From positions 211,377 through 275,376 of the forward strand of contig JAKTTT010000028.1 of the NCBI GenBank assembly GCA_030581615.1: a DNA stretch of 64,000 nucleotides, written 5' to 3'. This document shows positions 1 through 9,482 of this stretch, piece by piece. Source of the stretch: Alloascoidea africana (taxonomy: Eukaryota > Ascomycota > Alloascoideomycetes > Alloascoideales > Alloascoideaceae). Position 1 is the first letter of the stretch. Each line of letters starts with the position of its first letter. The translations under genes were made by a program, and so were the position numbers. Under the pieces are notes generated by a model that had not been told where the DNA came from, ran no database searches, and saw nothing but the letters and a program-made list of their open reading frames with translations.

Positions 1-14
1 ACCAGAACAAAACC

Positions 15-1859
15 ATGCTTCGATCAGTCCCGCGAGCAACGCGAGCAACGCGAGCAGTGCGCTACACTGCGATTCCCAAGAGCTGTAAGCCTCTCAGACC
101 ATTGCTTTTAAGAACAGGCTACGCAATTAATGGCAATTTGTTAAAAGAGAATACGGGTGAGAACTTTTGTACTCCTATCAGGCACCATCAAATCAAGCAT
201 TATTCCACCACGCAAGTGGCGTCTACAACCATCGAAACATCAGGTACAGAGCTGGGGAGATGCGGTTCGTGTGGACTCAATCTCCAGACTCAGGACCCCG
301 AGCTTCCGGGCTACCTGACGCTCCCGAAACCAAGGAAAGTGGTGGCAGAGTCTATAAAAGATGAGCTATACAAGAGTGCGTTTCGCAATCTGGACGAGGA
401 AGGAAGAGAGATATTGCTCCAGGAACTGATGGACCCGTCATCTTCAGCACGTTCGAAAACAGGGAAGGGCAAGCCTCTGGATTCTAGTGTGCAACAGGGC
501 ACGGCCCAGCTCATGTGCAAGCGATGCTTTGATGCTCAGCACCACCACGAGATTGCGGATTTCGACAGTGCGATGCTGGAACCGGAGCTCGTGAAGCAGA
601 TAGAACCGCGGTCGACGGTCGTGCACGTTGTGGACGCATTGTCGTTCCCGTTCACACTCAACAGGCAGATCCGGGGCCTGAAGAGCAGGTGCAAAGCACG
701 ACGGCTGGTCGTTGTGGTCAACAAAGCAGACATTTTATTCGCGGACGGCGGCAACAAGTCGATTGCACCGTGGCTGACGGATTACTACGCCGGGACGGTC
801 AAACAGCTCTTGGACGAGGCTGGGGGAACGCTTGGAGAGTTTGAGGTGCTGTTTACGAGCGGCAAGCTGAACTGGAAGGTTTCAGATCTGTACTTTGAGC
901 TCCTGAAGGACCAGGGCAGAGGCCAAAACAAGACCAAGTTCTACTTTGTGGGCGAGCCCAACGTGGGCAAAAGCACCCTGATCAAAAGACTGATCGCGGT
1001 GGACCGGCTGGTGCACGCCACAGAGACCAGGCCCAGGACCATCAGGAAGGTCGACTCGGGGCCTGGCGTTTCGTCTTTCCCCAACTTTACGCGGACCAAG
1101 ATGGAGTTTGCGCTCGAGGCCGGCGGCTCCGTGGTGGACCTGCCAGGCTACACCGGCGACGGCGACGGGAGCTGGGAAGGGCGGGCGCCCTACTCGCTCG
1201 TCAAGAAGGACGCTTGGTCCTCGTTCGTCAAGACGCCGCCGCTGCTGAAAACCCTCGCCGGCAGGTCGCACTACACGTCGCTGACGGGCGGCCGGTGTCT
1301 TTCGCTGGGCGGGCTCGTCTTCCTCGCGGGCCCGGCCAGCGTCGTGAGCCAGATCAGAACCACGCTGCCACGGTCCCATCTCCACGTCTTCAAGAGCATC
1401 GAGTCGGCACTCAAGGTCGCACAGACCCAGCTGCCGGCCCAGGAGGGCTTTTTCTTCGTCAAGCCCGAGGCCCTGTCTGAAGACAATTTGGTCTCTTACA
1501 CGCTTCCCGAGTTTTCGGGCTCGCTCGAGCTCGTGGTCAAGGCCGCCGGCATAGTCAGCATCCGGGCCTTTGGTACAAAGAGTGTGGCCGGGGGCAGTTC
1601 TGTCGATGACGGTCTGTTTCGCGTGTGGGCACCGAAGGGCGTGGAGATGGCAGTGCGGTCCCCGATCGTGGGCACTCGCGAACGGCAGCTCGCGCAAAGG
1701 GCACGGACCGTTGGGCGAGGACGAGAACGAGAACGAGGACGAAACAGCGGTGGGAGCTCTGGTGCCGGCTCCGACGCTGATGCTGTTCGAGAACCCGTTC
1801 GAGAAGCTCGCGGCCCGGAGGCTTTTCGGCGGCTGGACGGGCGGTCGACTTTGGATTGA
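15..1859 (+). CDS. GEP3: Mitochondrial circularly permuted GTPase, Gep3/YqeH family
   Basis: 614 codons from the ATG at 15, with a basic N-terminus rich in R and A that fits a mitochondrial presequence. Two CxxC pairs (CGSCGL near residue 82, CKRC near residue 167) form the YqeH-type zinc module. The G4 motif NKAD (near residue 235) precedes the G1 P-loop GEPNVGKSTL (near residue 313) and G3 DLPG (near residue 374). This order is the circular permutation typical of YqeH/Gep3 GTPases, which act in mitochondrial small-subunit ribosome assembly. The last 55 or so residues in this frame are Arg/Gly-rich and look like out-of-frame translation. The +1 frame (about 1690-1920) reads as a more protein-like acidic and then hydrophobic tail, so a frameshift near 1675-1715 is possible. 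The second half of the gene is markedly GC-rich. Family assignment is firm; the C-terminus is not. Confidence 0.8.
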   Translation: MLRSVPRATRATRAVRYTAIPKSCKPLRPLLLRTGYAINGNLLKENTGENFCTPIRHHQIKHYSTTQVASTTIETSGTELGRCGSCGLNLQTQDPELPGYLTLPKPRKVVAESIKDELYKSAFRNLDEEGREILLQELMDPSSSARSKTGKGKPLDSSVQQGTAQLMCKRCFDAQHHHEIADFDSAMLEPELVKQIEPRSTVVHVVDALSFPFTLNRQIRGLKSRCKARRLVVVVNKADILFADGGNKSIAPWLTDYYAGTVKQLLDEAGGTLGEFEVLFTSGKLNWKVSDLYFELLKDQGRGQNKTKFYFVGEPNVGKSTLIKRLIAVDRLVHATETRPRTIRKVDSGPGVSSFPNFTRTKMEFALEAGGSVVDLPGYTGDGDGSWEGRAPYSLVKKDAWSSFVKTPPLLKTLAGRSHYTSLTGGRCLSLGGLVFLAGPASVVSQIRTTLPRSHLHVFKSIESALKVAQTQLPAQEGFFFVKPEALSEDNLVSYTLPEFSGSLELVVKAAGIVSIRAFGTKSVAGGSSVDDGLFRVWAPKGVEMAVRSPIVGTRERQLAQRARTVGRGRERERGRNSGGSSGAGSDADAVREPVREARGPEAFRRLDGRSTLD

Positions 1860-2035
1860 CTGTGGGCTGCCGCTCGCTCTGTTTTTCTTTCACTTCTCTG
1901 CTCTTCTTTCTCTCGCGTAGCACGACCGCCGCTCCTGCTTGTCTTTTGGTTTCCAGCGTTCCTCGCCGTCTCTTCGCGCTCGTCTTCCCTCTTCCCTCTT
2001 CCCTCTTCCTCCTTCATATCCTCTTCTTCCACGCC
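1860..2035 (+). promoter_or_regulatory. CT-rich leader between GEP3 and the Rho GEF
   Basis: About 175 bases dominated by TTC/CTC runs, including CTTCCCT repeated near 1985-2010, directly upstream of the ATG at 2036. The downstream reading frame stays open across it, but from a TTG only. I read it as a pyrimidine-rich leader and not as coding sequence. Confidence 0.45.
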
Positions 2036-5000
2036 ATGTCATATCGTCCGCCTCCTGAACCCCCTTGGCGAGGCTCACCACCACCGCCCCTGCAGCAGCA
2101 GATCCCTCTCGCCACGAACAATCCCGTTTTGGTCCATTCGCCATCCCCCCACTATAACACGGCTGCTATGCCACCTCAATCCTACGGCCAGGGCCAACGT
2201 TATGGTGAGATGGAGAACACCCAGTTCCAGTACCCCACAGACCCCCAGTATTCCAGGCCCCAGGACCCTGGCGCCTCCTACTCTTTCAGCGCTCACGAAT
2301 TTGGGTTTCAGTCACAAGTCCAAACCCAAACCCAAACCCAAGCCCAAGCCCAAGCCCATTCCCACCTCCATCAGAGCCAAGGCCAATTCCCATATGACAA
2401 TTACGCCCAGGCACATAGCCGCCCTTTGGATAACCCTCCCACTGCTCCGACCTGGGACAGTGGCCCACACCAGGACATACCAGACAGAAGTGCCGGCATG
2501 AATGTGAACATGAATCCATATCAAGCGAGTCAGGCACAAGATTTCGTCACATCGCCATCCTCGTACTCATCCTATTCTTCTCATACATCGACCTCTGCCT
2601 CTGCTATCACTCCTTCTACAGGCTATTACTCTGAAAATTACCCAGAGAAAAGTGCTGCAGCTCCTGCACTCCGGCACAGTTCATTGTCTTCTTCTTCTGC
2701 TTCAAGATACGCTCCAACATCAACATCAATTGCAACCTCAACACAAAGGATCCAGAATAGGTTTTCTCTTACTCCAGCCGCCTCTCGTCCATATCAGTCT
2801 TCTCAATCAATGTACTCACCATCCCCGTATGCCTTCAGCCAGGGAGCCCCAGCTCCAGCTACCGCTGCAACGGCTGATGAAAGAACCACTTCGCATTACC
2901 AACCGAATATTCGCCATTCGCTATACGCTCCTGCTCCATCGCAACAGACAGGATTTACTTCAAATCAGCAAAGCGTCTCTCAGACTCAAACTAGAGCTAG
3001 AGGTGCACCCTCGCTTAGTACTCATCAGGAATTTGACTTTTCGGATCCTAAATCAATAGAAGCTCTGCTTTCGGGGCCATCAAAGCCAACTCCTGCTCCT
3101 GCTCCAGCACATCCTCCTCCTCCTCCTCCCCCTCCTCAAGCACCAGTTTCGGGTCCTGTCCCAATGAATACAAGTATGAGCACAAATTCTGAAGAGTTCA
3201 ATTTCTACCCCAATAGGTATGAGCATGTGCGAAACGATAGCATTGGGTCATCCAATTACTCTTCCTACCCATCAGCACCAGCAGATAACCTAGCCGATGA
3301 TCTTAACTCTCTCTCACTTTCAACCACCGGCTCCTTTTCGTCAACCGTTTTTGAGCCAGGCAGGAGAACCAGCACAAGAACGAGTACTGGCACCGCCTAT
3401 GCCGCACCACCACCGCCCAAGCCTTTGCCTCAACCTCATCCTCAACCTCAACCTCAACCCCGGCCCCAGTCCCAGCCCTATTATGGAGGATATCAAAATG
3501 AAACTGTTTATGAAGAACAACCAGCTGTGAATTTCTCTAGACCTCTACATGATAATAACAGCCTTGCATCGTCAACTTCGCAAAACACCCATGTGATTGA
3601 ACACCATGCACCGCCGTTATCCTGTCTTTCCTCATCTTCTTTTTCTTCCTCCACTTCAACATCTTGCTCACTTGGAAATGATAATTCTAGGTTTGGAAGC
3701 AACAATGCCTTTGCGCCACAGTCAACAGAAAGATTTTCTCCAACCTGTCCTCCCCAAAGCCAGCCTTTATCAGCGTCTAATTCATACCAGCAAGAACAGG
3801 CCGATCGTATTGACAACTTTTCAAGCTCACATGCAGGTCAATTCTACGAAAATCCTCAACAACAGCAAAGTCCACCATTTATGAATAATCCTCCAGTTGT
3901 GCCTCCAAAAATGCCATTACCTTCAAGCCCACCTCTTACTTCTCCTACTTCAAACTTTGCAAGTCCAAACCCATTGAGTCCTGTGAATTTCACAGCCATT
4001 AACCCTGCAAATGATCCTCTTAGACACAGTTACTACGGTCCTTCCAGGAGACATAGTCTGGAAGATAAACCTTTGCAAGGAATAAATACAGAGCCAACTC
4101 CAACTCCACCTAGAAGAAGCCAAACTGAGACATCGACTGATTCAACGGTCATGAGCCCAACTTACCAGATTAGAACCGGCCAGAGCATTTCGAGCCCAAC
4201 TCGCCAATCGTCTTTAGCGAGATCTTTTTCTGAAGGCTCAAACTCTGAACCCATACTCGGAATTCTTGGCGATGACTGGTTTGCCCAATGCACCAGTATC
4301 TGGTCTCTTAGGTCTATTTATGAGTGGCTATGCTACGTTTGGAAAAGTATCCCCAACCCCGCTGTGGAATTCGAACTGGGCGAGGTGAGGAAATGTGTCT
4401 CAAGGTTGATTTCTTGGTCCTCACGCTCTTCGGTGACGAACAACAATGGTACAACTGCCGATGAACTTACACTCTACATTTTGAAAAGACTGGCTCAGGA
4501 TCGTGCAATTTCCCTTAAGAAACAGACTTTGCGTGGCACCACCACCGAGAAATGGTTTATGCTCCTACATGCGAATGCAAGTGTTTCTGGCGTTTTGACA
4601 AGTTTGACAGGTGCCAATTGTTATTCTCCCAAATGCCAAATTACAAGTTCAACAGGAACAAGATGCTATAGTTGTTTGTGTTGCTGGCCGTTTGAAAAGC
4701 CCCCTAAAGCACTGGCTGTACTTAACAAAGAGACACTGAAGAAAAAAATACCCAATTTTAAGATCTCAGATCTCAAGAACCATACTTGGCAAACCTACTG
4801 GGATGTTTCGTTAGAAGAGATGAAAGCTTTGGGTTGCTCTGCAATTGAACAAAGTCTTATTTTTGATGCTTTAAGACGGGAGTACAAATTTTTGAGGAAG
4901 ATTGAGATCATTGTGAATGTCTATGGTGAATCATTTAAATCAACCTATGGTCTAACCCAAAACCCAGAACAGTTTTACAATGATGCATTTGCAAGCACTA

Positions 5001-7789
5001 CTCCAATATACAATTTGCATCGCAAGTATTTATTAAGGCCCATTTTGAAACGCCTTGCGAAACAGGGCCAGTTTATCGAGGGCGTTGCGGATATCTTTGT
5101 GGAATGGGCCAAGCGTGGTGAACATTTGTATTCAACCTATATCGCATCTTTTATCAAAGTTATCGATTTTATAAGTTCACAAAAAAGTAGTGGGAGATTT
5201 ACACAATGGCTTCTCTCTGTGGATAAAGATCCAAGGTTGAAAGAATCCAAACTTGATCACAAAGTGCTGTTCTCAGGTGAGATGATACGACATAGTGGAC
5301 AATATGCAAATACACTCAAAGATATTCGAAAAATTTCTCAGAAAACGGGCCAAGATGGTGAGTTTGGGGACTATGATGCCGCAATTGAAGCCTGCGAAAA
5401 AGTTCATCTGACTGTGAATGAGGCCTATGGGAAAAACGAGGACAGACTCAATTTTTTCAAGTTTTGGAGTAATGTCGACATGAATGGTCATCATGGACAG
5501 ATCAACCTCAACCTCGACTCTTACGTTTATTGCTGTGAGGATGTTGTAAGAAAATCTAAAGTGGGAACTTACAGTGTGATCATTTTTGAGAGTGGCTTGC
5601 TTATCTGTGATAAGGTGAAACGAAAGGATACGAACTACTCTGACAACGATATTGATGATTCTGAAGATGACGGTTACCGTTACAAAGTGGTCGAGGAGTT
5701 TGTACCAATGTCTTTGCTCGTTATCGAGATACCATCACCAAGTGATGGGATAACTTCAGGAAGCCGAGATATGCAGGATGACCAGGACCAGCCAATGGAA
5801 AGAGGATTGCTATCCCGGTGGACTTCTTCCTCGGATGATGGGTTTGGAACCACTGGCCCACATGACACTATAGTCTCCACTTTGGCCGATTTTGGTCAGT
5901 CTTCGTTATCTTCAAGAACGTTCGATTCCGAGATAAGTGAACGAGGCATTAAAGAACGTTTTGAAAAATCGTGTGCTCTTAAAATTAGAGCTCTAGACTT
6001 GGGCGGCCAATCCTATATATGTTATACAAAAACGAGTGACGACAGAACTGCCCTTTTGGACAAGTTTATTGCGATAAAAAGTGGTTTTAATTTGAAGAGT
6101 CAACAAAGAAATCTGGAACCGTTTAAACTACAAGTACTGGCAAACAGTGAATTTGGATTTGAATCCTCAAGTGTCCCTCCCAAAGTCCCCGTATACACGG
6201 TGAATAACGCTGTCGATATAGCTTTGGAGGAGTACAATGACCGTAGTCAACGGTTTATAGGCAATTATGGCTCCGGTTTTGCGGCTTCTGTCAGTTCTGG
6301 TGGTACTTTTGGCAGCAACACAACTGTTTGGAATCCTGGATCAATTCCAAGAGCACTCACAAGGGCCGACATTTTTTGTGCCAAGTCCTTCAACTATGTG
6401 AATACGAATTACATCCTGGTCGGTACAAACGATGGTATTTATGTTTCACAGATGGATGGAAATGTGTGCTCATGGCAGAAACTGTTGGAGTTGAAATGCG
6501 TACGACAGATGGAGGTTGCTACTTCACTTGGCATTCTTGTTGTCCTGTTTGATAAGAAACTGGTATATTTTTCCCTGGATCAGGTCATGGGGACCATTGC
6601 GGGCAATAGCCGTGGACTTTTCTCCTCTATTGGCAGAAAGTTCAAAGGGAGTCATAATCAGCAACCCTTGCCACCGGAGGCAATAGCCGCTGCCGGATCC
6701 ACTGGTCAGAACACGATGAGATTCATTTCAGATGAAGATGTCTATCTGTTTAGAATGGGTACGTTGGAAGGCCGTGAGAATACAATTTTCTACAGAAAGA
6801 AAAAATTATCAATTAGGGGAACTGAAGTGTTTAAAGTGGTTGCACCAATTGTGGGAATGACAAACCAACACTTGCCCCATCATCGTAATGAAATGATTAC
6901 AATGATTGCAAATAGATACGTGAGACGTTTTGAAGATTTGAAGAGTTTTTACATCCCATGTGCATCATATGACCTTACCATTTTGAGATCGAGGTTTGTG
7001 ATTCACTCCGAGAATGGGTTTTTGGGCATGCGACTGTCAGCTTTACATCCAAGCCCAATTCCTATTCTTGATTATGTTGAGTATCAGCAAAAGCCAAAAT
7101 TCCCGGATACAGCAGAATTGGATTTTGAAGGATTGAGAAAAGCTTTGTCCACCTCTGGTACTTCGCCGATTCCTTGCCAACCGTTGAGTCTGTTTAGAAT
7201 AGACAATCCATATTCTGTTTCTGGATTCGATCCTCAGTTTAACCCTACAACGAGCTTTGGCAGCAGCGGTAGCAACAACAGCGCAAGTACTGTGCAAGAT
7301 TTTGAGTATTTGTTGTGTTACGATACTTTTGCGATTTTTTGCGGAAGAGACGGAACGATCTCTAGACAAATGGCCATTGTTTACAGTTGCGCAGCCCATA
7401 GTGTTGCCTATGAAGCTGGATTTTTGTTGATTTTTGGGGATAACATGTTAGAAATTCGGAAAATTGAAGAGGTTCCTTCGTTTGGTGTTTCGAGAGCATC
7501 ATCATCTACGAACTATTCTGGCACGACATGTGCGTCTAATAACCAGTATCGCCCGCAACAACAACAACAATTTGCTGAACAAGGTTCAAAAGAGAGTAGT
7601 GTTTCACCTATTGGCGCCATCAAACAGATCATCACAGGCAAAGATATGATGCTGCTGGATAGTGAGCCTGGTAAAATCACGATTTCATTTAGCCATCCCA
7701 GACCAGAGATGGCGGATCGACAGATCATATTACAACTAAAGCGCAATGAACAGTATCTCGATGAAGATACAACAAAGAGATTCGAGTGA
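2036..7789 (+). CDS. TUS1: Rho1 guanine nucleotide exchange factor, Tus1/Rom2 type (RhoGEF-PH-CNH)
   Basis: 1917 codons from the ATG at 2036; the frame is open further upstream but has no ATG there. The first 750 or so residues are low-complexity, rich in Ser, Pro, Gln and Tyr. Around residues 755-870 is a conserved block with LTGANCYSP and RCYS, which I associate with fungal Tus1-class GEFs. The Dbl-homology domain covers about residues 905-1130, a PH domain follows at about 1160-1390, and a citron-homology (CNH) domain lies at about 1440-1815. Proteins of this class activate Rho1 in the cell-wall integrity pathway at sites of polarised growth. Its stop is 100 bp from the stop of the convergent PAN5-like gene. 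Being a Rho GEF is very likely; TUS1 over ROM2 rests mainly on the cysteine-containing block. Confidence 0.8.
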   Translation: MSYRPPPEPPWRGSPPPPLQQQIPLATNNPVLVHSPSPHYNTAAMPPQSYGQGQRYGEMENTQFQYPTDPQYSRPQDPGASYSFSAHEFGFQSQVQTQTQTQAQAQAHSHLHQSQGQFPYDNYAQAHSRPLDNPPTAPTWDSGPHQDIPDRSAGMNVNMNPYQASQAQDFVTSPSSYSSYSSHTSTSASAITPSTGYYSENYPEKSAAAPALRHSSLSSSSASRYAPTSTSIATSTQRIQNRFSLTPAASRPYQSSQSMYSPSPYAFSQGAPAPATAATADERTTSHYQPNIRHSLYAPAPSQQTGFTSNQQSVSQTQTRARGAPSLSTHQEFDFSDPKSIEALLSGPSKPTPAPAPAHPPPPPPPPQAPVSGPVPMNTSMSTNSEEFNFYPNRYEHVRNDSIGSSNYSSYPSAPADNLADDLNSLSLSTTGSFSSTVFEPGRRTSTRTSTGTAYAAPPPPKPLPQPHPQPQPQPRPQSQPYYGGYQNETVYEEQPAVNFSRPLHDNNSLASSTSQNTHVIEHHAPPLSCLSSSSFSSSTSTSCSLGNDNSRFGSNNAFAPQSTERFSPTCPPQSQPLSASNSYQQEQADRIDNFSSSHAGQFYENPQQQQSPPFMNNPPVVPPKMPLPSSPPLTSPTSNFASPNPLSPVNFTAINPANDPLRHSYYGPSRRHSLEDKPLQGINTEPTPTPPRRSQTETSTDSTVMSPTYQIRTGQSISSPTRQSSLARSFSEGSNSEPILGILGDDWFAQCTSIWSLRSIYEWLCYVWKSIPNPAVEFELGEVRKCVSRLISWSSRSSVTNNNGTTADELTLYILKRLAQDRAISLKKQTLRGTTTEKWFMLLHANASVSGVLTSLTGANCYSPKCQITSSTGTRCYSCLCCWPFEKPPKALAVLNKETLKKKIPNFKISDLKNHTWQTYWDVSLEEMKALGCSAIEQSLIFDALRREYKFLRKIEIIVNVYGESFKSTYGLTQNPEQFYNDAFASTTPIYNLHRKYLLRPILKRLAKQGQFIEGVADIFVEWAKRGEHLYSTYIASFIKVIDFISSQKSSGRFTQWLLSVDKDPRLKESKLDHKVLFSGEMIRHSGQYANTLKDIRKISQKTGQDGEFGDYDAAIEACEKVHLTVNEAYGKNEDRLNFFKFWSNVDMNGHHGQINLNLDSYVYCCEDVVRKSKVGTYSVIIFESGLLICDKVKRKDTNYSDNDIDDSEDDGYRYKVVEEFVPMSLLVIEIPSPSDGITSGSRDMQDDQDQPMERGLLSRWTSSSDDGFGTTGPHDTIVSTLADFGQSSLSSRTFDSEISERGIKERFEKSCALKIRALDLGGQSYICYTKTSDDRTALLDKFIAIKSGFNLKSQQRNLEPFKLQVLANSEFGFESSSVPPKVPVYTVNNAVDIALEEYNDRSQRFIGNYGSGFAASVSSGGTFGSNTTVWNPGSIPRALTRADIFCAKSFNYVNTNYILVGTNDGIYVSQMDGNVCSWQKLLELKCVRQMEVATSLGILVVLFDKKLVYFSLDQVMGTIAGNSRGLFSSIGRKFKGSHNQQPLPPEAIAAAGSTGQNTMRFISDEDVYLFRMGTLEGRENTIFYRKKKLSIRGTEVFKVVAPIVGMTNQHLPHHRNEMITMIANRYVRRFEDLKSFYIPCASYDLTILRSRFVIHSENGFLGMRLSALHPSPIPILDYVEYQQKPKFPDTAELDFEGLRKALSTSGTSPIPCQPLSLFRIDNPYSVSGFDPQFNPTTSFGSSGSNNSASTVQDFEYLLCYDTFAIFCGRDGTISRQMAIVYSCAAHSVAYEAGFLLIFGDNMLEIRKIEEVPSFGVSRASSSTNYSGTTCASNNQYRPQQQQQFAEQGSKESSVSPIGAIKQIITGKDMMLLDSEPGKITISFSHPRPEMADRQIILQLKRNEQYLDEDTTKRFE
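2321..2357 (+). repeat. CAAACC/CAAGCC hexanucleotide repeat inside the Rho GEF
   Basis: Six or so copies of CAAACC, drifting to CAAGCC, that encode alternating Gln-Thr then Gln-Ala in the disordered N-terminal region. It is an in-frame hexamer, so copy-number changes would keep the reading frame. Confidence 0.85.
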
Positions 7790-7889
7790 TTTGTTGGAAT
7801 ATACGATTGTATAAAACAAAATAATTCTTTTGGCTTGATTTGGTCAATCTATGAAGTTACGGAACATACATTACTTAAAAGTTAATAAT

Positions 7890-8933
7890 CTAATGACCAT
7901 GATGCTTTATCCTATAGTTGACTGCCTGTAAAGCGTAGTAGATAGTTTTAGAAACGGGCACATTGATGCCCAGCCTATCGGCGGCCCGAATGACGTTCCC
8001 ACTGAGAGCCTCAAATTCGATCTCTTTGCCCTTTCTAACGTCTTGTAATGTGCTGGGAACAAATCCAGATGTATCTTTGCTGTACCAGTCAATAGCAATG
8101 TTATATTGGGAAACAGGATGTTTATCTGACCATCTCTCTTTTCCCAGCTTTGCCTCTGCAACGGACCAAATTTCGTTAAGAAGATCGTGGAATAACTGAA
8201 CCGAGCCCGAATCTACAATCTCTTTAACGTTGAGGTTGAGAATCGCGGCCGTGCTGTTGAAAGTGCCATTGGCGACCACTTTGGCCCATCGTTCAACCTC
8301 AATATCCTCCTCAATACTGGAAATCACACCAGCGCTTTTCAACACGTTACTACTGAGGTTCTCCAATTGCGAAACGTACTTTGGCTCCTGTCTATACGGA
8401 TCAACAAGACCCAGGACTATTCCAAACTGGCCAAACGAGTTGAAAGTCAGTTCGCTAGGACCCGTTAGACCAGCGGCAACGCGGACTACTCCAGACACGA
8501 GCGGCAACTGGGGATAAGCCTTGAGATAGGGATCCTCGATGCTGACACCGTTCTGAGCCAGGATCAACAAAGTTTCAGGACCTGCGAACTTCTCCAGATT
8601 CGGAATCGCAAAGTCGGGAATAACCTTAGACGCCACTACAATGTAACTGTACTTTTCTCCATCATCCGCGTATGATGCAGCTTCAGACTCGCCAAACACC
8701 TCGTCCACTTTGAACGAAGTGTTCTGTTCAGGCGAAGCTGGAGAAAGCACCGTTATGCCCTTGTCTCTGATTTCGGAAGCGTTGGATCTTGCCAAGACAG
8801 AAACTTTACTGCTTTCTGGGAGGTTCTTCTTGAGGAGGAAAGCCAGACTAAGTCCGACAGCTCCGGCACCAACGATCAGAAAGGAGCTACTGCTGCTGCC
8901 GTTTTTTAGAGAGGTTGATTCCGATGCAGTCAT
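7890..8933 (-). CDS. PAN5: 2-dehydropantoate 2-reductase (ketopantoate reductase)
   Basis: 347 codons from the ATG at 8933; the longer open frame begins at a TTG and is not needed. A Rossmann dinucleotide motif GAGAVG lies near residue 22, followed by the ApbA/PanE-type N-domain (ILAQNGV near residue 126) and an alpha-helical C-terminal domain with KGKEIEFEALSGNVI near residue 308. The family reduces ketopantoate to pantoate with NADPH in pantothenate and CoA synthesis. Fungi have several ApbA-like paralogues, so the exact substrate is inferred. A TATA element sits 91 bp upstream of the ATG. The gene is convergent with the Rho GEF and divergent from the GSK-3 kinase. Confidence 0.8.
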   Translation of the reverse strand: MTASESTSLKNGSSSSSFLIVGAGAVGLSLAFLLKKNLPESSKVSVLARSNASEIRDKGITVLSPASPEQNTSFKVDEVFGESEAASYADDGEKYSYIVVASKVIPDFAIPNLEKFAGPETLLILAQNGVSIEDPYLKAYPQLPLVSGVVRVAAGLTGPSELTFNSFGQFGIVLGLVDPYRQEPKYVSQLENLSSNVLKSAGVISSIEEDIEVERWAKVVANGTFNSTAAILNLNVKEIVDSGSVQLFHDLLNEIWSVAEAKLGKERWSDKHPVSQYNIAIDWYSKDTSGFVPSTLQDVRKGKEIEFEALSGNVIRAADRLGINVPVSKTIYYALQAVNYRIKHHGH

Positions 8934-9482
8934 TTTGAAAAGAAGCTTAGCAGCTGGAGATCGAGGAGAGTAGAGAGACAACAGTAATGGATGAGACAAA
9001 CGTGGAAGGGCACAAAGCTACGCTTTTATATACATCTTCTGCATGTATATATCTGGGCCGAGAAGTGAGACACTGGGGAAAGAGGCATAAGAGCTCAGCT
9101 CAGCAGATTGATAAAGGTGTCAGCATTGAGTGATATTAGGCCGAGATAAGCAATTCCACGTGAAGCCCAAGTCCAAGTCTAAGTATATAGAGGGCCGTGC
9201 TGGGCTTTGTGGCTAAACTTTCACTTCTCGACGTTTTTGCAATTTCCACTTTGGGCGGGCCCTCCAGCAAACACCCGTGCACCCACTTCGAAACCGGCGA
9301 GACCTCTGTCCGGGTAACCCCATTGCTCCACGGTGCCTGGCTGTGAGTTTAGCCCCACCTCTCCCATTCTCCTTCGCTGGACCATCGCTTCCTTCTCTCG
9401 CACCGCTCTGTCGCACGCAAACGCGCTTCTCCGTGGTGCCTCCTTTCTGTCCTGATCTCCTTCCCCCCTTCTGTTCTCCGTT
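8934..9482. promoter_or_regulatory. Divergent promoter region, PAN5-like / GSK-3 kinase
   Basis: About 550 bases without a credible gene. It holds a TATA element for the minus-strand gene at 9024-9032, a CACGTG at about 9158-9163, a TATATA at about 9184-9189 in the plus direction, and a C/T-rich leader before the ATG at 9483. Open frames here overlap on both strands and look spurious. Confidence 0.5.
9024..9032 (-). promoter_or_regulatory. TATA box of the PAN5-like gene
   Basis: TATATAAAA on the minus strand, 91 bp upstream of the ATG at 8933. Position and sequence fit a TATA element. Confidence 0.55.

Noticed and set aside
882-1697. 271-codon minus-strand frame over GEP3
   Set aside because: It lies antisense to a well-conserved GTPase in a GC-rich stretch where all frames stay open; its content is Arg/His/Gly-rich and shows no domain.
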